Source of the DNA: Halapricum salinum
GTDB taxonomy: Archaea; Halobacteriota; Halobacteria; Halobacteriales; Haloarculaceae
DNA length: 64,000 bases
Assembly: GCF_004799665.1 (NCBI RefSeq)
Contig: NZ_CP031310.1
Coordinates: 1,604,887 to 1,668,886 of the forward strand
Direction: 5' to 3'
The position numbers and the translations under genes are program-made. This document shows, one piece after another, positions 26,745-34,357 of the stretch. Position 1 is the first letter of the stretch. Each line of letters begins with the position of its first letter. Under the pieces are notes generated by a model. It saw only the letters and a list, made by a program, of their open reading frames with translations. It had not been told where the DNA came from and made no database searches.

Positions 26745-27585
26745 GCAGGGCGTCGGCGTCCGTCCGGGCCGCCGAGAGCAACGCGTCGACGCGCGTCTGG
26801 ATATCTGGGAATCGGCGGACAACCAGCAGGTACACCCCCAGCAGGACGAGGACGACGAGTGTCTGGGCGAAGACGTACTCGGCGAAGTAAAACGAGACTA
26901 GCGCCGGTCGATCGACGCCGAACAGGGGTGTGACCAGCACCTTCGTCCCGGCGAAGACCTCGCTGGGGATCGACCCGCCGACGACGACCGTCCGCAGGAG
27001 GTTCAGCGCGTAGATCAGTGCGCCGACGCCGACCGCGCCCCGTATTCGCGCTCTCAGTGACCGGCCGCCGATAGCGAACAGGCCAGCGAACAGCGCGATC
27101 GCGCCGAAGCCCGTACACGCCGAGACGATGTTGTAGACGATCCAGGGATGACTCTCGAAGATGATCGCAGTCGCTGGGCCCGCCGACCCCGCGACGATCA
27201 CCGGCTCGAACCCGAGCGTCGAGAGCAGGACGGCGGTGTGGGTCGTGACCGTCTGGACGACGAGCATGAAGACGGGGTCGAGAAACTGGTAGGGGACGAA
27301 CAGCAACCCCATGACCGTGAAGACGGTCGTCAGGCTGGCGTGTGGCTCGATTCGGTCGGCCGAGAGTCGGATACCGTAGCCCGAGAGGGCGGCGGTGACG
27401 AGGCTGACCGACCCGAGGACGTAGCGACTGTCCCCGAGGTACGCGGCGGCCGTGACCGCCCAGAAGCTTGCGAAGGCCGACCAGCCGACGACGGCACACG
27501 CCCGCGCGAACTCGGCGTAGTCCAACCGACGGGCCAGCACCGACACCGACAGCGCTGCCACGCTGGCGAGAAAGACGAGATCCAT
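26722..27585 (-). CDS. artA: Archaeosortase A
   Basis: ATG 27585 gives a 287-aa polytopic membrane protein starting MDLVFLASVAALSVSVLARR. The exosortase/archaeosortase signature is clear: NIVSACTGFGAIALFAGLF supplies the catalytic Cys, and NLLRTVVVGGSIPSE contains the conserved Arg region. ArtA cleaves PGF-CTERM tails and couples C-terminal lipid attachment to surface proteins. A substrate with exactly that signal is encoded convergently and overlaps it; a second is at 44465. It starts 105 bases from the divergent ThuA-like gene. Confidence 0.9.
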   Translation of the reverse strand: MDLVFLASVAALSVSVLARRLDYAEFARACAVVGWSAFASFWAVTAAAYLGDSRYVLGSVSLVTAALSGYGIRLSADRIEPHASLTTVFTVMGLLFVPYQFLDPVFMLVVQTVTTHTAVLLSTLGFEPVIVAGSAGPATAIIFESHPWIVYNIVSACTGFGAIALFAGLFAIGGRSLRARIRGAVGVGALIYALNLLRTVVVGGSIPSEVFAGTKVLVTPLFGVDRPALVSFYFAEYVFAQTLVVLVLLGVYLLVVRRFPDIQTRVDALLSAARTDADALLTRLDDA

Positions 27586-27690
27586 CGCCGAAACCGGGCG
27601 TATCAGTGTCACATTCCGTGGTGCGCGAGGGCCACACATCAATGTTGCTCGATCGGGTGATTTAGCCGTCCCCGACTCGAACGCCGACCC

Positions 27691-28428
27691 ATGTCCACTG
27701 TTACTGTCTGGAACGAGTACGTCCACGAGAAAGAAGACGAGCAGGTCGCCGAGTTGTACCCCGACGGTATTCACGAACACGTCGCCAGCGTGCTGGCCGA
27801 GGCGGGCCACGACACTCACACGGCGACCCTACAGGAACCGGAACACGGTCTGACCGAGGACGTCCTTGAAGAGACGGATGTCCTGTTCTGGTGGGGCCAC
27901 ATCGCCCACGACGAGGTCCAGGACGAGATCGCCGAGCGCGTCGCTCGGCACGTCCGCGAGGGAATGGGTCTCGTGGTGCTGCACTCGGGTCATCACTCGA
28001 AACCGTTCCGAAAGCTCCTGGGCATGCCCGCCGACCTCACCTATCGGGAGGCCGAAGAGCGCGAACGCGTGCACGTGATCGATCCCGGCCACCCCATCAC
28101 GAACGGCCTGCCCGAGACCTTCGTCGTGCCCGAAGCCGAGATGTACGGTGAGCCCTTCACCGTGCCCGAGCCCGATCGACTCGTGTTCGTCTCCTGGTTC
28201 GAGGGCGGCGAGGTGTTCCGCTCGGGGTGTTGTTACCGCCGTGGGAACGGGAAGATCTTCTACTTCCGGCCTGGACACGAAACGTACCCAGTCTACCATC
28301 AGGACGAGATTCAGACCGTGCTGCGGAACGCTGCCGAGTGGGCCGCGCCTGTGGAGGGGAGTCCGTATCCGACAGAGTGTCGGAACGTGGGTGAGCCCGC
28401 CGAGGAGATCGACGGCTACGATCCCTAG
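27691..28428 (+). CDS. ThuA-like domain protein
   Basis: This 245-aa cytoplasmic protein is of the ThuA (trehalose utilisation, class I amidotransferase-like) family. It begins [20 protein letters not shown]. The motifs [35 protein letters not shown] and [20 protein letters not shown], followed by [18 protein letters not shown], are typical. Bacterial homologues serve in disaccharide metabolism; the haloarchaeal substrate is unknown. No sugar transporter or oxidoreductase partner is adjacent. It is divergent from artA, with the promoters in the shared 105-base gap. Confidence 0.85.
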   Translation: MSTVTVWNEYVHEKEDEQVAELYPDGIHEHVASVLAEAGHDTHTATLQEPEHGLTEDVLEETDVLFWWGHIAHDEVQDEIAERVARHVREGMGLVVLHSGHHSKPFRKLLGMPADLTYREAEERERVHVIDPGHPITNGLPETFVVPEAEMYGEPFTVPEPDRLVFVSWFEGGEVFRSGCCYRRGNGKIFYFRPGHETYPVYHQDEIQTVLRNAAEWAAPVEGSPYPTECRNVGEPAEEIDGYDP

Positions 28429-28591
28429 GAATCGATTTTCGCCGTTTTCCTCTCAGCTCGCTGGCTAGGATTCGGAGACTATGACACCAACGAGCAGGGA
28501 AAACCCTCGCCTCGCTGGCTAGGAACTGTCTCGGGAACCGGAGATGACAAGCAGGGAAAGCCCTCGCCTCGCTCGGGGCCGCTGAGATGGA

Positions 28592-28612
28592 TATTCTCGC
28601 TTCGCTCGAATA
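28592..28612. repeat. Hairpin with the conserved loop in reverse orientation
   Basis: TATTC and GAATA enclose TCGCTTCGCTC, the reverse complement of the loop GAGCGAAGCGA seen in related hairpins. It sits at the tip of one arm of element B. Confidence 0.55.
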
Positions 28613-28909
28613 GGGCCACCTCAGCGACTCCCCTACGGCCCCAGCGAGACTCGCCCTTTCATCCGCCAGGCATCTACCGCAACGGCACCCGCACAGCAAG
28701 CCTGCCCTTCCCCGAGTCGACCGATGAAACGGTCTCCCGGCCACAGTGGGGCGGTCAGGAAGCGTGTGACGGCGCAAATCGCGCCGTCACCGGGGAGGTG
28801 TGGGGTCGCAATATGGCGGTTGCATTCCCTGGTGGATGAAAGGGCGAGACTTGGCTCGGCGGTTCCCGGACGAAGTAAGCACCGGAGCGAAGCGAGGAGC
28901 GCAGCGAGT

Positions 28910-28964
28910 GTCACGCGAGCGATAGCGAGCGTGACCTCGAAAGACGAGCGTAGCGAGTCTTTCG
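28910..28964. repeat. Two adjacent hairpins with conserved loops in element B
   Basis: The first (28910-28935) pairs GTCACGC with GCGTGAC around GAGCGATAGCGA. The second (28938-28964) pairs CGAAAGAC with GTCTTTCG around GAGCGTAGCGA. The stems are unrelated in sequence while the loops match hairpins elsewhere in the window. Confidence 0.65.
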
Positions 28965-29098
28965 GTGCCCGGAGCCCCGACGAGTCGAGGGCTTTCCCTG
29001 CTCGTTGTATCCTCCAGGCACACCGTACCCTAGTGAGTATCCCTATACGGAAGCGGCCCCAAAGGCGAGGGCTTTCGAGGAGATGTCGTTTCCAGCAG

Positions 29099-29671
29099 TT
29101 ACAGTTCAGACGGGTTGTCTAGTTCGTCCGGGTCGACAACCTTCTTCCCAGCTTCCTGCGGAACGACCACCTGATCGGCGTCTTCCCACTCCCGATCCAG
29201 TTCCCGACCCTCGAACAGTCGGTCCAGAAACACTGCCAGCGCGGCAATCTCCGAGTGGGGCTGGTTCGTCACACCCACGTTGAAATCCGCGTGCTCGTAC
29301 ACCTCGAAAGGGATCTTCTCGGCACCCACGACCACGAGCAGCGCCCCCTCTCGATGTGCGGCTCGAATCTCGTCTTCGACCTTCTGGACGGGCTCGCCAT
29401 ACATCGTCAGGTGGACGATCGGGCCGTCCCACGAGCGAATCCGGCCCATCACTTCGTCCGTGACTTCGACCTCGAAGGGGCCGCCGAAGCGATCGGTGAT
29501 GTCCGTCACAGTCTCCTTGCGGCCCGACGCGACGTCCTCCAGCACGAGCTTGTCGGCCCCCAGTGCCCGCGCGGTGAGCCCGACGTGGGTCGTCATCCGT
29601 TCGTCCCGGCCCGGCCGGTGGCCAAGCCGGAGGACGACGACCTCGGGTTCCTCTTGCATACTCGATTCCAC
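29099..29671 (-). CDS. tRNA (cytidine(56)-2'-O)-methyltransferase (aTrm56)
   Basis: This 190-aa SPOUT-class methyltransferase has VVLRLGHRPGRDERMTTHVG and LTARALGADKLVLEDV at the N-terminus. The knotted SAM-binding core includes HLTMYGEPVQKVEDEI, LLVVVGAEKIPFEVYEHADF and NVGVTNQPHSEIAALAVFLD. aTrm56 methylates C56 in the T-loop of archaeal tRNAs. ATG 29671 is used here; ATG 29659 (MQEEPEVV) is equally plausible. Its stop lies at the edge of noncoding element B. Confidence 0.92.
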   Translation of the reverse strand: MESSMQEEPEVVVLRLGHRPGRDERMTTHVGLTARALGADKLVLEDVASGRKETVTDITDRFGGPFEVEVTDEVMGRIRSWDGPIVHLTMYGEPVQKVEDEIRAAHREGALLVVVGAEKIPFEVYEHADFNVGVTNQPHSEIAALAVFLDRLFEGRELDREWEDADQVVVPQEAGKKVVDPDELDNPSEL

Positions 29672-29720
29672 ATCCCGTGCGGGTTAGCCGCTTTCGGATC
29701 GCCAACCGTCCAGTCGCTCC

Positions 29721-30374
29721 CTACAGCGCGTCGTCGATGGCCTGGGCGACCGTGTCGTAGCCGTAACCCTGGACCATGGATCCGTCGACGAAGATCGTCG
29801 GCGTCGAGTCGACGTCGAGACTCCGGCCGTACCCCCTGTCTGCCACCACCGTCGCGTCGTACTCCTCTTCGACAGCCGCCGTCCGAACGGTTTCGGGGTC
29901 GGCACCGACCTGCTCGGCCAGCGTCTCGTAGAGGTCGGGACCGAGATCGTTCTGGTTTGCGTACAGCGCCGTGGAGTACTCCCAGTAGGCCTCTACACCC
30001 ACGGTGTCCTGAACGGCACGGGCGGCGTTGGGCGCACGCCAGGACTCGTCGCTCAGCGGGAGGGGGAAGTCGTGGTGTTCGTAGCGGATCGTCCCGGGTT
30101 CGATGTACTCGGTCAGCAGCTCCGGGAACGTCTCGGTGACGTAGCTGGCACAGTGGCCACAGACGTAGTCTTCGAAGGCCATCACGGTCACGTCGGCGTC
30201 GGGGTCGCCGAGTACCGGCGTCGGGAGCGTCTCGACGTCAGGTGGGACCGTCGTCTTGTCGACGTCCGTGCCGCCCAGGTTCCCACAGCCGGCCAGTCCG
30301 ATCGCGCCCGCGACCGCCGTCCCGGCCAGGAACCGCCGTCGTGTCGATCTGCCTGTCGCCTCGTAGTCTCTCAT
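29721..30374 (-). CDS. Secreted DsbA/thioredoxin-like lipoprotein
   Basis: ATG 30374 gives 217 aa. The N-terminus has a twin-arginine signal (STRRRFLAGTAVAGAIG) followed by the lipobox LAGCGN, so the protein should be exported folded by Tat and lipid-anchored. The mature domain is DsbA-like: VMAFEDYVCGHCASYVTETF contains the CxxC redox centre CGHC, and STPTIFVDGSMVQGYG carries the cis-Pro loop. It would act as a disulfide oxidase or isomerase on the outer face. The BsuPI-domain gene lies 44 bases upstream on the same strand. Confidence 0.9.
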   Translation of the reverse strand: MRDYEATGRSTRRRFLAGTAVAGAIGLAGCGNLGGTDVDKTTVPPDVETLPTPVLGDPDADVTVMAFEDYVCGHCASYVTETFPELLTEYIEPGTIRYEHHDFPLPLSDESWRAPNAARAVQDTVGVEAYWEYSTALYANQNDLGPDLYETLAEQVGADPETVRTAAVEEEYDATVVADRGYGRSLDVDSTPTIFVDGSMVQGYGYDTVAQAIDDAL

Positions 30375-30418
30375 ACGTGCCCGTGGGTTTCGGAACTGGA
30401 TAAACGAACCGTTCGTTC

Positions 30419-30751
30419 TCAGGGGCTGACCGCCGCTGTCGCCCCGCAGTCGACCCCGTTCGCACACAGCCACGCCCGAACGTCGTACCCGCCTGCCGGC
30501 GGTTGACTCCAGGTGACCGACTCGACCAGCCGCTCGTCGGGAGCCAGCCTCTCCGTCCGCAACGCCTGGGTGAACATCCGCCCCTCGCTGTAGCGCCAGA
30601 TCTCCTGGCTGCCGTGTTCGGCAACGGCTTCGATCGTCTGTCCGTCCGAGAACGTCAGCTCGACCGGCTCCGAACCTGTGTTCGTCGCCGTGAGCGTGAT
30701 CGAGAGCTCCCCGTCGGCCTGCTCGACCGAGAGCGTACAGTCCAGCGTCAT
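30419..30751 (-). CDS. BsuPI-domain protein
   Basis: ATG 30751 gives 110 aa starting MTLDCTLSVEQADGELSIT. The immunoglobulin-like BsuPI pattern is clear: LTATNTGSEPVELTFSDGQT, IWRYSEGRMFTQAL, LAPDERLVESVTW and AGGYDVRAWLC. BsuPI is an intracellular proteinase inhibitor fold in Bacillus; in archaea the domain is mostly of unknown function. No signal peptide is visible from this start. It probably shares a transcript with the Tat-exported thioredoxin downstream. Confidence 0.8.
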   Translation of the reverse strand: MTLDCTLSVEQADGELSITLTATNTGSEPVELTFSDGQTIEAVAEHGSQEIWRYSEGRMFTQALRTERLAPDERLVESVTWSQPPAGGYDVRAWLCANGVDCGATAAVSP

Positions 30752-30825
30752 ATCCCGACTTCGGCGGGTCGCCACCTCAGGGTTGGGATGGTAAGGACCA
30801 AATCCGCCAGCCCAGTAGGAAGGGT

Positions 30826-31620
30826 GTGCAGATCGTCGGCTACGACACGGGCGTCCCCGACGGCGGACCCGCACTCGTCCTGGCCAGCGACGGCACTCTC
30901 CAGCGGGAACCCCTGACGCCGGGGACCGACCTCGCGCTCACGTTGGGCGAGCGCCACTGTGCCGGGACGATCGACTACTCGGGAGCGAGCGAACGGACGG
31001 CGGCCCCCGACGGCGCCCGCCATCTCGCCTGCGATCGCTCCACGGCACCGTACTGTGACCAGCACACCGACCGCTGGCCCTGTGCGCGGTGTACCGGAAA
31101 TTGCGATCTCCCACTCGAAAGCTGTCGGGAGGACCACGCGATCTACCTGGCAGCGTTCGCGCCGGCGACGTTCAAGGTCGGCGTCACCCGGTCGTGGCGA
31201 CTCGACACCCGACTGCGCGAGCAGGGGGCCGACCGGGCAGCCCACCTCCGAACCGTCGCCGACGGCCGTGTCGCCCGCCAGATCGAGGCCGAGATCGCGA
31301 CCGATATCGGCGACCGCGTCCGCGTCCCGACGAAGATCGACGGCATCCACGAGCCCGTCGACGAGAGCGCCTGGAGCGACCTCCTCGCCGATTTCGACCC
31401 GATCGACACGTTCGAATTCGAGTACGGCTTCGACCTCGCCGAACGCCCGGTCGCCGAGACGCTGGCGACCGGCTCCGTCCGCGGTACGCAGGGCCGAGTG
31501 CTCGTGCTCGAGCGCAACGGGAGCACCTACGCCGTGAACATGCGCGATCTGGTGGGCTACGAGGTGTCCCGGGAAGCCTCGTCCCGACAGTTGCAGTCGA
31601 GTCTCGGTGCATTCCAGTGA
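30826..31620 (+). CDS. DUF2797 family protein
   Basis: GTG 30826 gives 264 aa (MQIVGYDTGVPDG). The family features are GERHCAGTIDYS, a Cys/His-rich segment with PYCDQHTDRWPCARCTGNC that likely binds zinc, and a GIY-YIG-like core: DHAIYLAAFAPATFKVGVTR followed by RLDTRLREQGADRAAHLRTV. That core suggests a nuclease-like fold, but function is not established. It is divergent from the BsuPI gene, with 74 bases between starts. Confidence 0.85.
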   Translation: MQIVGYDTGVPDGGPALVLASDGTLQREPLTPGTDLALTLGERHCAGTIDYSGASERTAAPDGARHLACDRSTAPYCDQHTDRWPCARCTGNCDLPLESCREDHAIYLAAFAPATFKVGVTRSWRLDTRLREQGADRAAHLRTVADGRVARQIEAEIATDIGDRVRVPTKIDGIHEPVDESAWSDLLADFDPIDTFEFEYGFDLAERPVAETLATGSVRGTQGRVLVLERNGSTYAVNMRDLVGYEVSREASSRQLQSSLGAFQ

Positions 31621-31665
31621 TGCCCTAAGACAATCCTTTTCCGGCCGCCACGCGAATCCCGAGCC

Positions 31666-32148
31666 ATGGCAGACGACTCCGAGGAGCAGCCCGAACAGTC
31701 CAGTGCCGAGGAAGAAGACGACGTCCCCTCGCCACGGAACACGCCACGCGCATCCGACCCCACCGACGAGGAAGCGGGCGACGATAGCGAGGGCAAGTCC
31801 TTCCGCGAGCGCGTCGAGGAGATCCGCCAGGAACGCGCCGAGCAGCGCGAGGAAGGCGAAGAGGGCGAGATGAGCCGCGAAGAGCGCATGAAAGAGATGA
31901 TGGGCGGCGGTGGCGGCGGCCCCGGCGGCATGGGCGGGGGCAACCCCTTCGCACAGATGATGGGCGGCATGATGGGCGGCGGCGGTCCCGGCGGCATGGG
32001 CGGCGGCCCTGGCGGCCCCGGCGGTCGCGGTCGTGAGGAAGAGGAAAGCGGCAACGAAGAGATGGTCCGAGAGATGCGCAAGCTCCGCGACGAGGTCCAC
32101 GACCTCCGGCGCTCGGTCGACCGGATCGCCGACGCGCTCGAAGACTGA
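31666..32148 (+). CDS. Acidic protein with Gly-Met-rich repeat and C-terminal coiled coil
   Basis: This 160-aa protein has three parts. An acidic disordered head runs to about residue 45. A charged helix (FRERVEEIRQERAEQREEGE) is followed by a Gly/Met tract from about 80 to 120 (GGMGGGNPFAQMMGGMMGGG). A coiled-coil tail ends the protein (MVREMRKLRDEVHDLRRSVD). The GGM repeats recall group II chaperonin tails and poly-Gly assembly linkers, but no chaperonin domain is present. It may be an oligomerising or chaperone-associated protein; function is unknown. It lies 45 bases after the DUF2797 gene. Confidence 0.7.
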   Translation: MADDSEEQPEQSSAEEEDDVPSPRNTPRASDPTDEEAGDDSEGKSFRERVEEIRQERAEQREEGEEGEMSREERMKEMMGGGGGGPGGMGGGNPFAQMMGGMMGGGGPGGMGGGPGGPGGRGREEEESGNEEMVREMRKLRDEVHDLRRSVDRIADALED

Positions 32149-32160
32149 CGGCGATCGATC

Positions 32161-32976
32161 CTAGACGCGTTCTCGATTCTCCTCGAACCACTCCACCGCG
32201 AAGTCCACCAGCGACGGCTGATCGAGCACCGTCGCCTCGGCCTCGCCGACGGTCCCTCGCTGCACTCCGACCTCCTCTGTGAAGTCCGCGCCGAGCTCCT
32301 CGAAGTCCTCGGTGCTCGTCTCGATATCCGTGTAGGTGAGCATCGTCCGCTCGCCGTCCTGCAGGATCGGGACCGTGTTCTCGGTCCGTTCGGTCGCGAT
32401 GTCCGCACGATATTCCGCGAGATGTGCCGAGGTGTTCACTTCGTGGCCGACGCCGAGTAACAGGACCGATCCGCCGCGATCGTAGACCTCACGTAGTGGT
32501 GAGTTCTCGCCCAGTCCGTCGTCGAAGCTGTGGCCCGAAACGATCGCGTCGGCGTCGGTGCCCCACGCCGCAAACGAGAACACGGGGTGGCGACTCCGGA
32601 CGGCCTCGGGATACGTGCGGAGACACTCCGGAATCGCGCCGACGCCGTAGCTCGGGGTCACGTCGGGTCGGTAGGCCGGTCGCTCTCTTCTGACAGTCTC
32701 GTACCAGTCCTCGGGCACGGGCGGGTTCGACCAGCCGCCGGGATCGGTGTACTGCGCGGTGTGAGTCGGGACGACGACCGACCCCGACTCGGTGACTGTC
32801 TGCTGAAGTCCCTCGACGACGGCCTGCGCGCCGCCGACGGTCCAGCCGACCGCAGTCAGCGACGAGTGGACGAGGAGCGTGTCACCGGCTTCGACACCGA
32901 GGTCTCGGAGGTCTGCGACGATCTGCTCGGTCGTCACCGGCTCGGCAGTGCGTTCGACGAGTTCTCGGTCGCCCAT
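32161..32976 (-). CDS. Aminoglycoside N(3)-acetyltransferase family protein
   Basis: This 271-aa protein is of the AAC(3) family: LLVHSSLTAVGWTVGGAQAV, SVVVPTHTAQYTDPGGWSNP, RSRHPVFSFAAWGTDAD and GSVLLLGVGHEVNTSAHLAE are the characteristic blocks, including the conserved His residues of the acetyl-CoA and antibiotic site. Length and layout are complete. Haloarchaea are naturally insensitive to most aminoglycosides, so the native substrate is likely another amine. It stands next to pcm on the same strand, 23 bases apart, suggesting an operon. Confidence 0.88.
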   Translation of the reverse strand: MGDRELVERTAEPVTTEQIVADLRDLGVEAGDTLLVHSSLTAVGWTVGGAQAVVEGLQQTVTESGSVVVPTHTAQYTDPGGWSNPPVPEDWYETVRRERPAYRPDVTPSYGVGAIPECLRTYPEAVRSRHPVFSFAAWGTDADAIVSGHSFDDGLGENSPLREVYDRGGSVLLLGVGHEVNTSAHLAEYRADIATERTENTVPILQDGERTMLTYTDIETSTEDFEELGADFTEEVGVQRGTVGEAEATVLDQPSLVDFAVEWFEENRERV

Positions 32977-32999
32977 ATTTGTCCCTCACGACCCAGCGA

Positions 33000-33737
33000 C
33001 TAAATGCCATCCCAGTCGATCCATTCCTGCTCCCAGCCGGCCCGGGATTCGGCGTGCTTGCGGGCGAACTCCTGATCCTCGCGGTGCATCCGGTTGCGCT
33101 CGATCGAGCTCGGCGACTCGCCGTCGACCAGCAGCGGCTGGAAGGCGACCGTTCCGTGGCGCTCGATCGAGCGGTCTTTCGCGACGACCGAGAGGGTCTG
33201 CTCGCCGCCACCGAGTGGCAGGACGAGCCGGCCGTCTTCGGCCAGTTGATCGAGCAGTGCCCGCGGCGGTTCGATGGCGGCGGCCTCGACGAGAATGCAG
33301 TCGTAGGGGGCGTAGGCGGGGAGGCCGTCGGCCCCGTCACCGCGGTCGACGAGCACCTCCTCGTAGCCCGCCTTCGAGAGGTTCGAGCGCGCCTCGTAGA
33401 CGAGCCGGCGATCGATGTCGATGGCGTGTGTCTCGGCGGCACCGACGACCTCGGCGACGACAGCCGTAGTGTAGCCCACACCGGAGCCGACGACCAGCGC
33501 GCGTTCGTCTGGCTCGGGCGCGAGCGCGTCCAGCAGGCGCGCGGCGGTCGAGGGCGCGAGGACGCGAGTCCCGTGGCTCTCGAACGCTCGGTCGGCGTAG
33601 GCACCCTGCTCCGCGTCGACGAACTCGTGACGTGGGACCTCCCGCATCGCCAGCGAGACGCGCTCGTCGGTGAGACAGCCCTTGCTCTCGTGTTCGAGGC
33701 TGTCGACCATGTCGCCGCGCAGCACCGCCAGATCCAT
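33000..33737 (-). CDS. pcm: Protein-L-isoaspartate O-methyltransferase-like
   Basis: This 245-aa protein has PCMT features: VSLAMREVPRHEFVDAEQGA and YADRAFESHGTRVLAPSTAA at the N-terminus, SAM motif I in LVVGSGVGYTTAVVAEVVGA, and LVEAAAIEPPRALLDQLAED with RLVLPLGGGEQTLSVV at the C-terminus. It would methylate isoaspartyl residues to start repair of aged proteins. The C-terminal 40 residues are a family-atypical charged extension. The AAC(3)-like gene follows on the same strand. Confidence 0.88.
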   Translation of the reverse strand: MDLAVLRGDMVDSLEHESKGCLTDERVSLAMREVPRHEFVDAEQGAYADRAFESHGTRVLAPSTAARLLDALAPEPDERALVVGSGVGYTTAVVAEVVGAAETHAIDIDRRLVYEARSNLSKAGYEEVLVDRGDGADGLPAYAPYDCILVEAAAIEPPRALLDQLAEDGRLVLPLGGGEQTLSVVAKDRSIERHGTVAFQPLLVDGESPSSIERNRMHREDQEFARKHAESRAGWEQEWIDWDGI

Positions 33738-33776
33738 ACCACGATTTTCGGCCCGACGGTAATGAATTGCGCGCCA

Positions 33777-34283
33777 CTACACGCCGGCGAGGAGATAGAC
33801 CGTTCCGGCGATGGAGACCACGCCGACGCCGAACAGCGCCTTGTTGGCGATCGAGTCGGCCGTCCACAGCGACAGCGAGAACGACCGGTCCGAAAGCGGT
33901 TGGAACGGCCTGATTCCCATCGGCGTCAGGAGGTCCCCGACCAGGTGGCCCAGGATCGAGAACGAGAGGCAGCCGCCGACGTACGCCGCCAACGTCAGCG
34001 GCGAGTAGGCACCCAGATCCGGGGCCGCCGAGACGATCGGTTCCCGGAAGTAGTAGACGGGGCCGACGACCGCGAGGCCGACCGCCGCCGCGGCCCAGAC
34101 GGTGTGCGTGATTCCGCGGTGGGCGACGACGGGGAGTTTGATATCGATATCGGGCATCGACGCGGTCAGAAAGACGATCCCGACGCCGACGGCGCCGAGG
34201 ACGACGCGGCCGCTGGCGGCGAGCGCCGCGAACACGGGCGCAAAGAGGACGAGGTTGACGCCCTGATGGCCGGTTCGGTACAC
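33777..34283 (-). CDS. DUF457/YdjM-type membrane-bound metal-dependent hydrolase
   Basis: I prefer GTG 34283 (YRTGHQGVNLVLFAPVF, 168 aa), preceded by GAGAG, over ATG 34325, which lies 33 bases from the divergent reductase start. The family pattern is a His-containing N-terminus, the LTASMPDIDIKLPVVAHRGI segment with the Asp and His residues, and FSILGHLVGDLLTPMGIRPF. Four or five transmembrane segments are visible. Such proteins are predicted inner-membrane metallohydrolases of unknown substrate. It is divergent from the flavin reductase gene. Confidence 0.82.
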   Translation of the reverse strand: MYRTGHQGVNLVLFAPVFAALAASGRVVLGAVGVGIVFLTASMPDIDIKLPVVAHRGITHTVWAAAAVGLAVVGPVYYFREPIVSAAPDLGAYSPLTLAAYVGGCLSFSILGHLVGDLLTPMGIRPFQPLSDRSFSLSLWTADSIANKALFGVGVVSIAGTVYLLAGV

Positions 34284-34357
34284 ACCTCTCGTTCGGACGC
34301 CGGCCGTAAATCCCTGTCTCCACAAGCCTCACGTAGACCCACCGTGAATCCGAGTTC

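Larger units (their letters stand above)
28455..29095. repeat. Noncoding element B: second copy of the structured element
   Basis: This 670-base gene-free stretch between the ThuA-like gene and trm56 resembles element A. GAAAGCCCTCGCC (28556-28568) is complementary to GGCGAGGGCTTTC (29064-29076). A long stem CTCGCTCGGGGCCG/CGGCCCCAGCGAG encloses a GCTGAG...CTCAGC arm. The small hairpin has stem GACCG/CGGTC with loop ATGAAA, and the next has GTGACGGCGC/GCGCCGTCAC. Each stem differs from A but still pairs, while the single-stranded blocks are conserved. Left units containing CTGGCTAGGA...CCCTCGCCTCGCT occur twice; two inverted partners lie at the right. B also carries an insertion of hairpins (28880-28970) not aligned with A. 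Confidence 0.65.

Noticed and set aside
20739-29095. CRISPR array from the repeated units
   Set aside because: Units are few, unequal, inverted relative to each other and lack regular unique spacers; no cas genes are present.
32161-32976. AAC(3)-like gene as an acquired antibiotic resistance gene
   Set aside because: Its base composition matches its neighbours and no mobile element is adjacent; it looks native.
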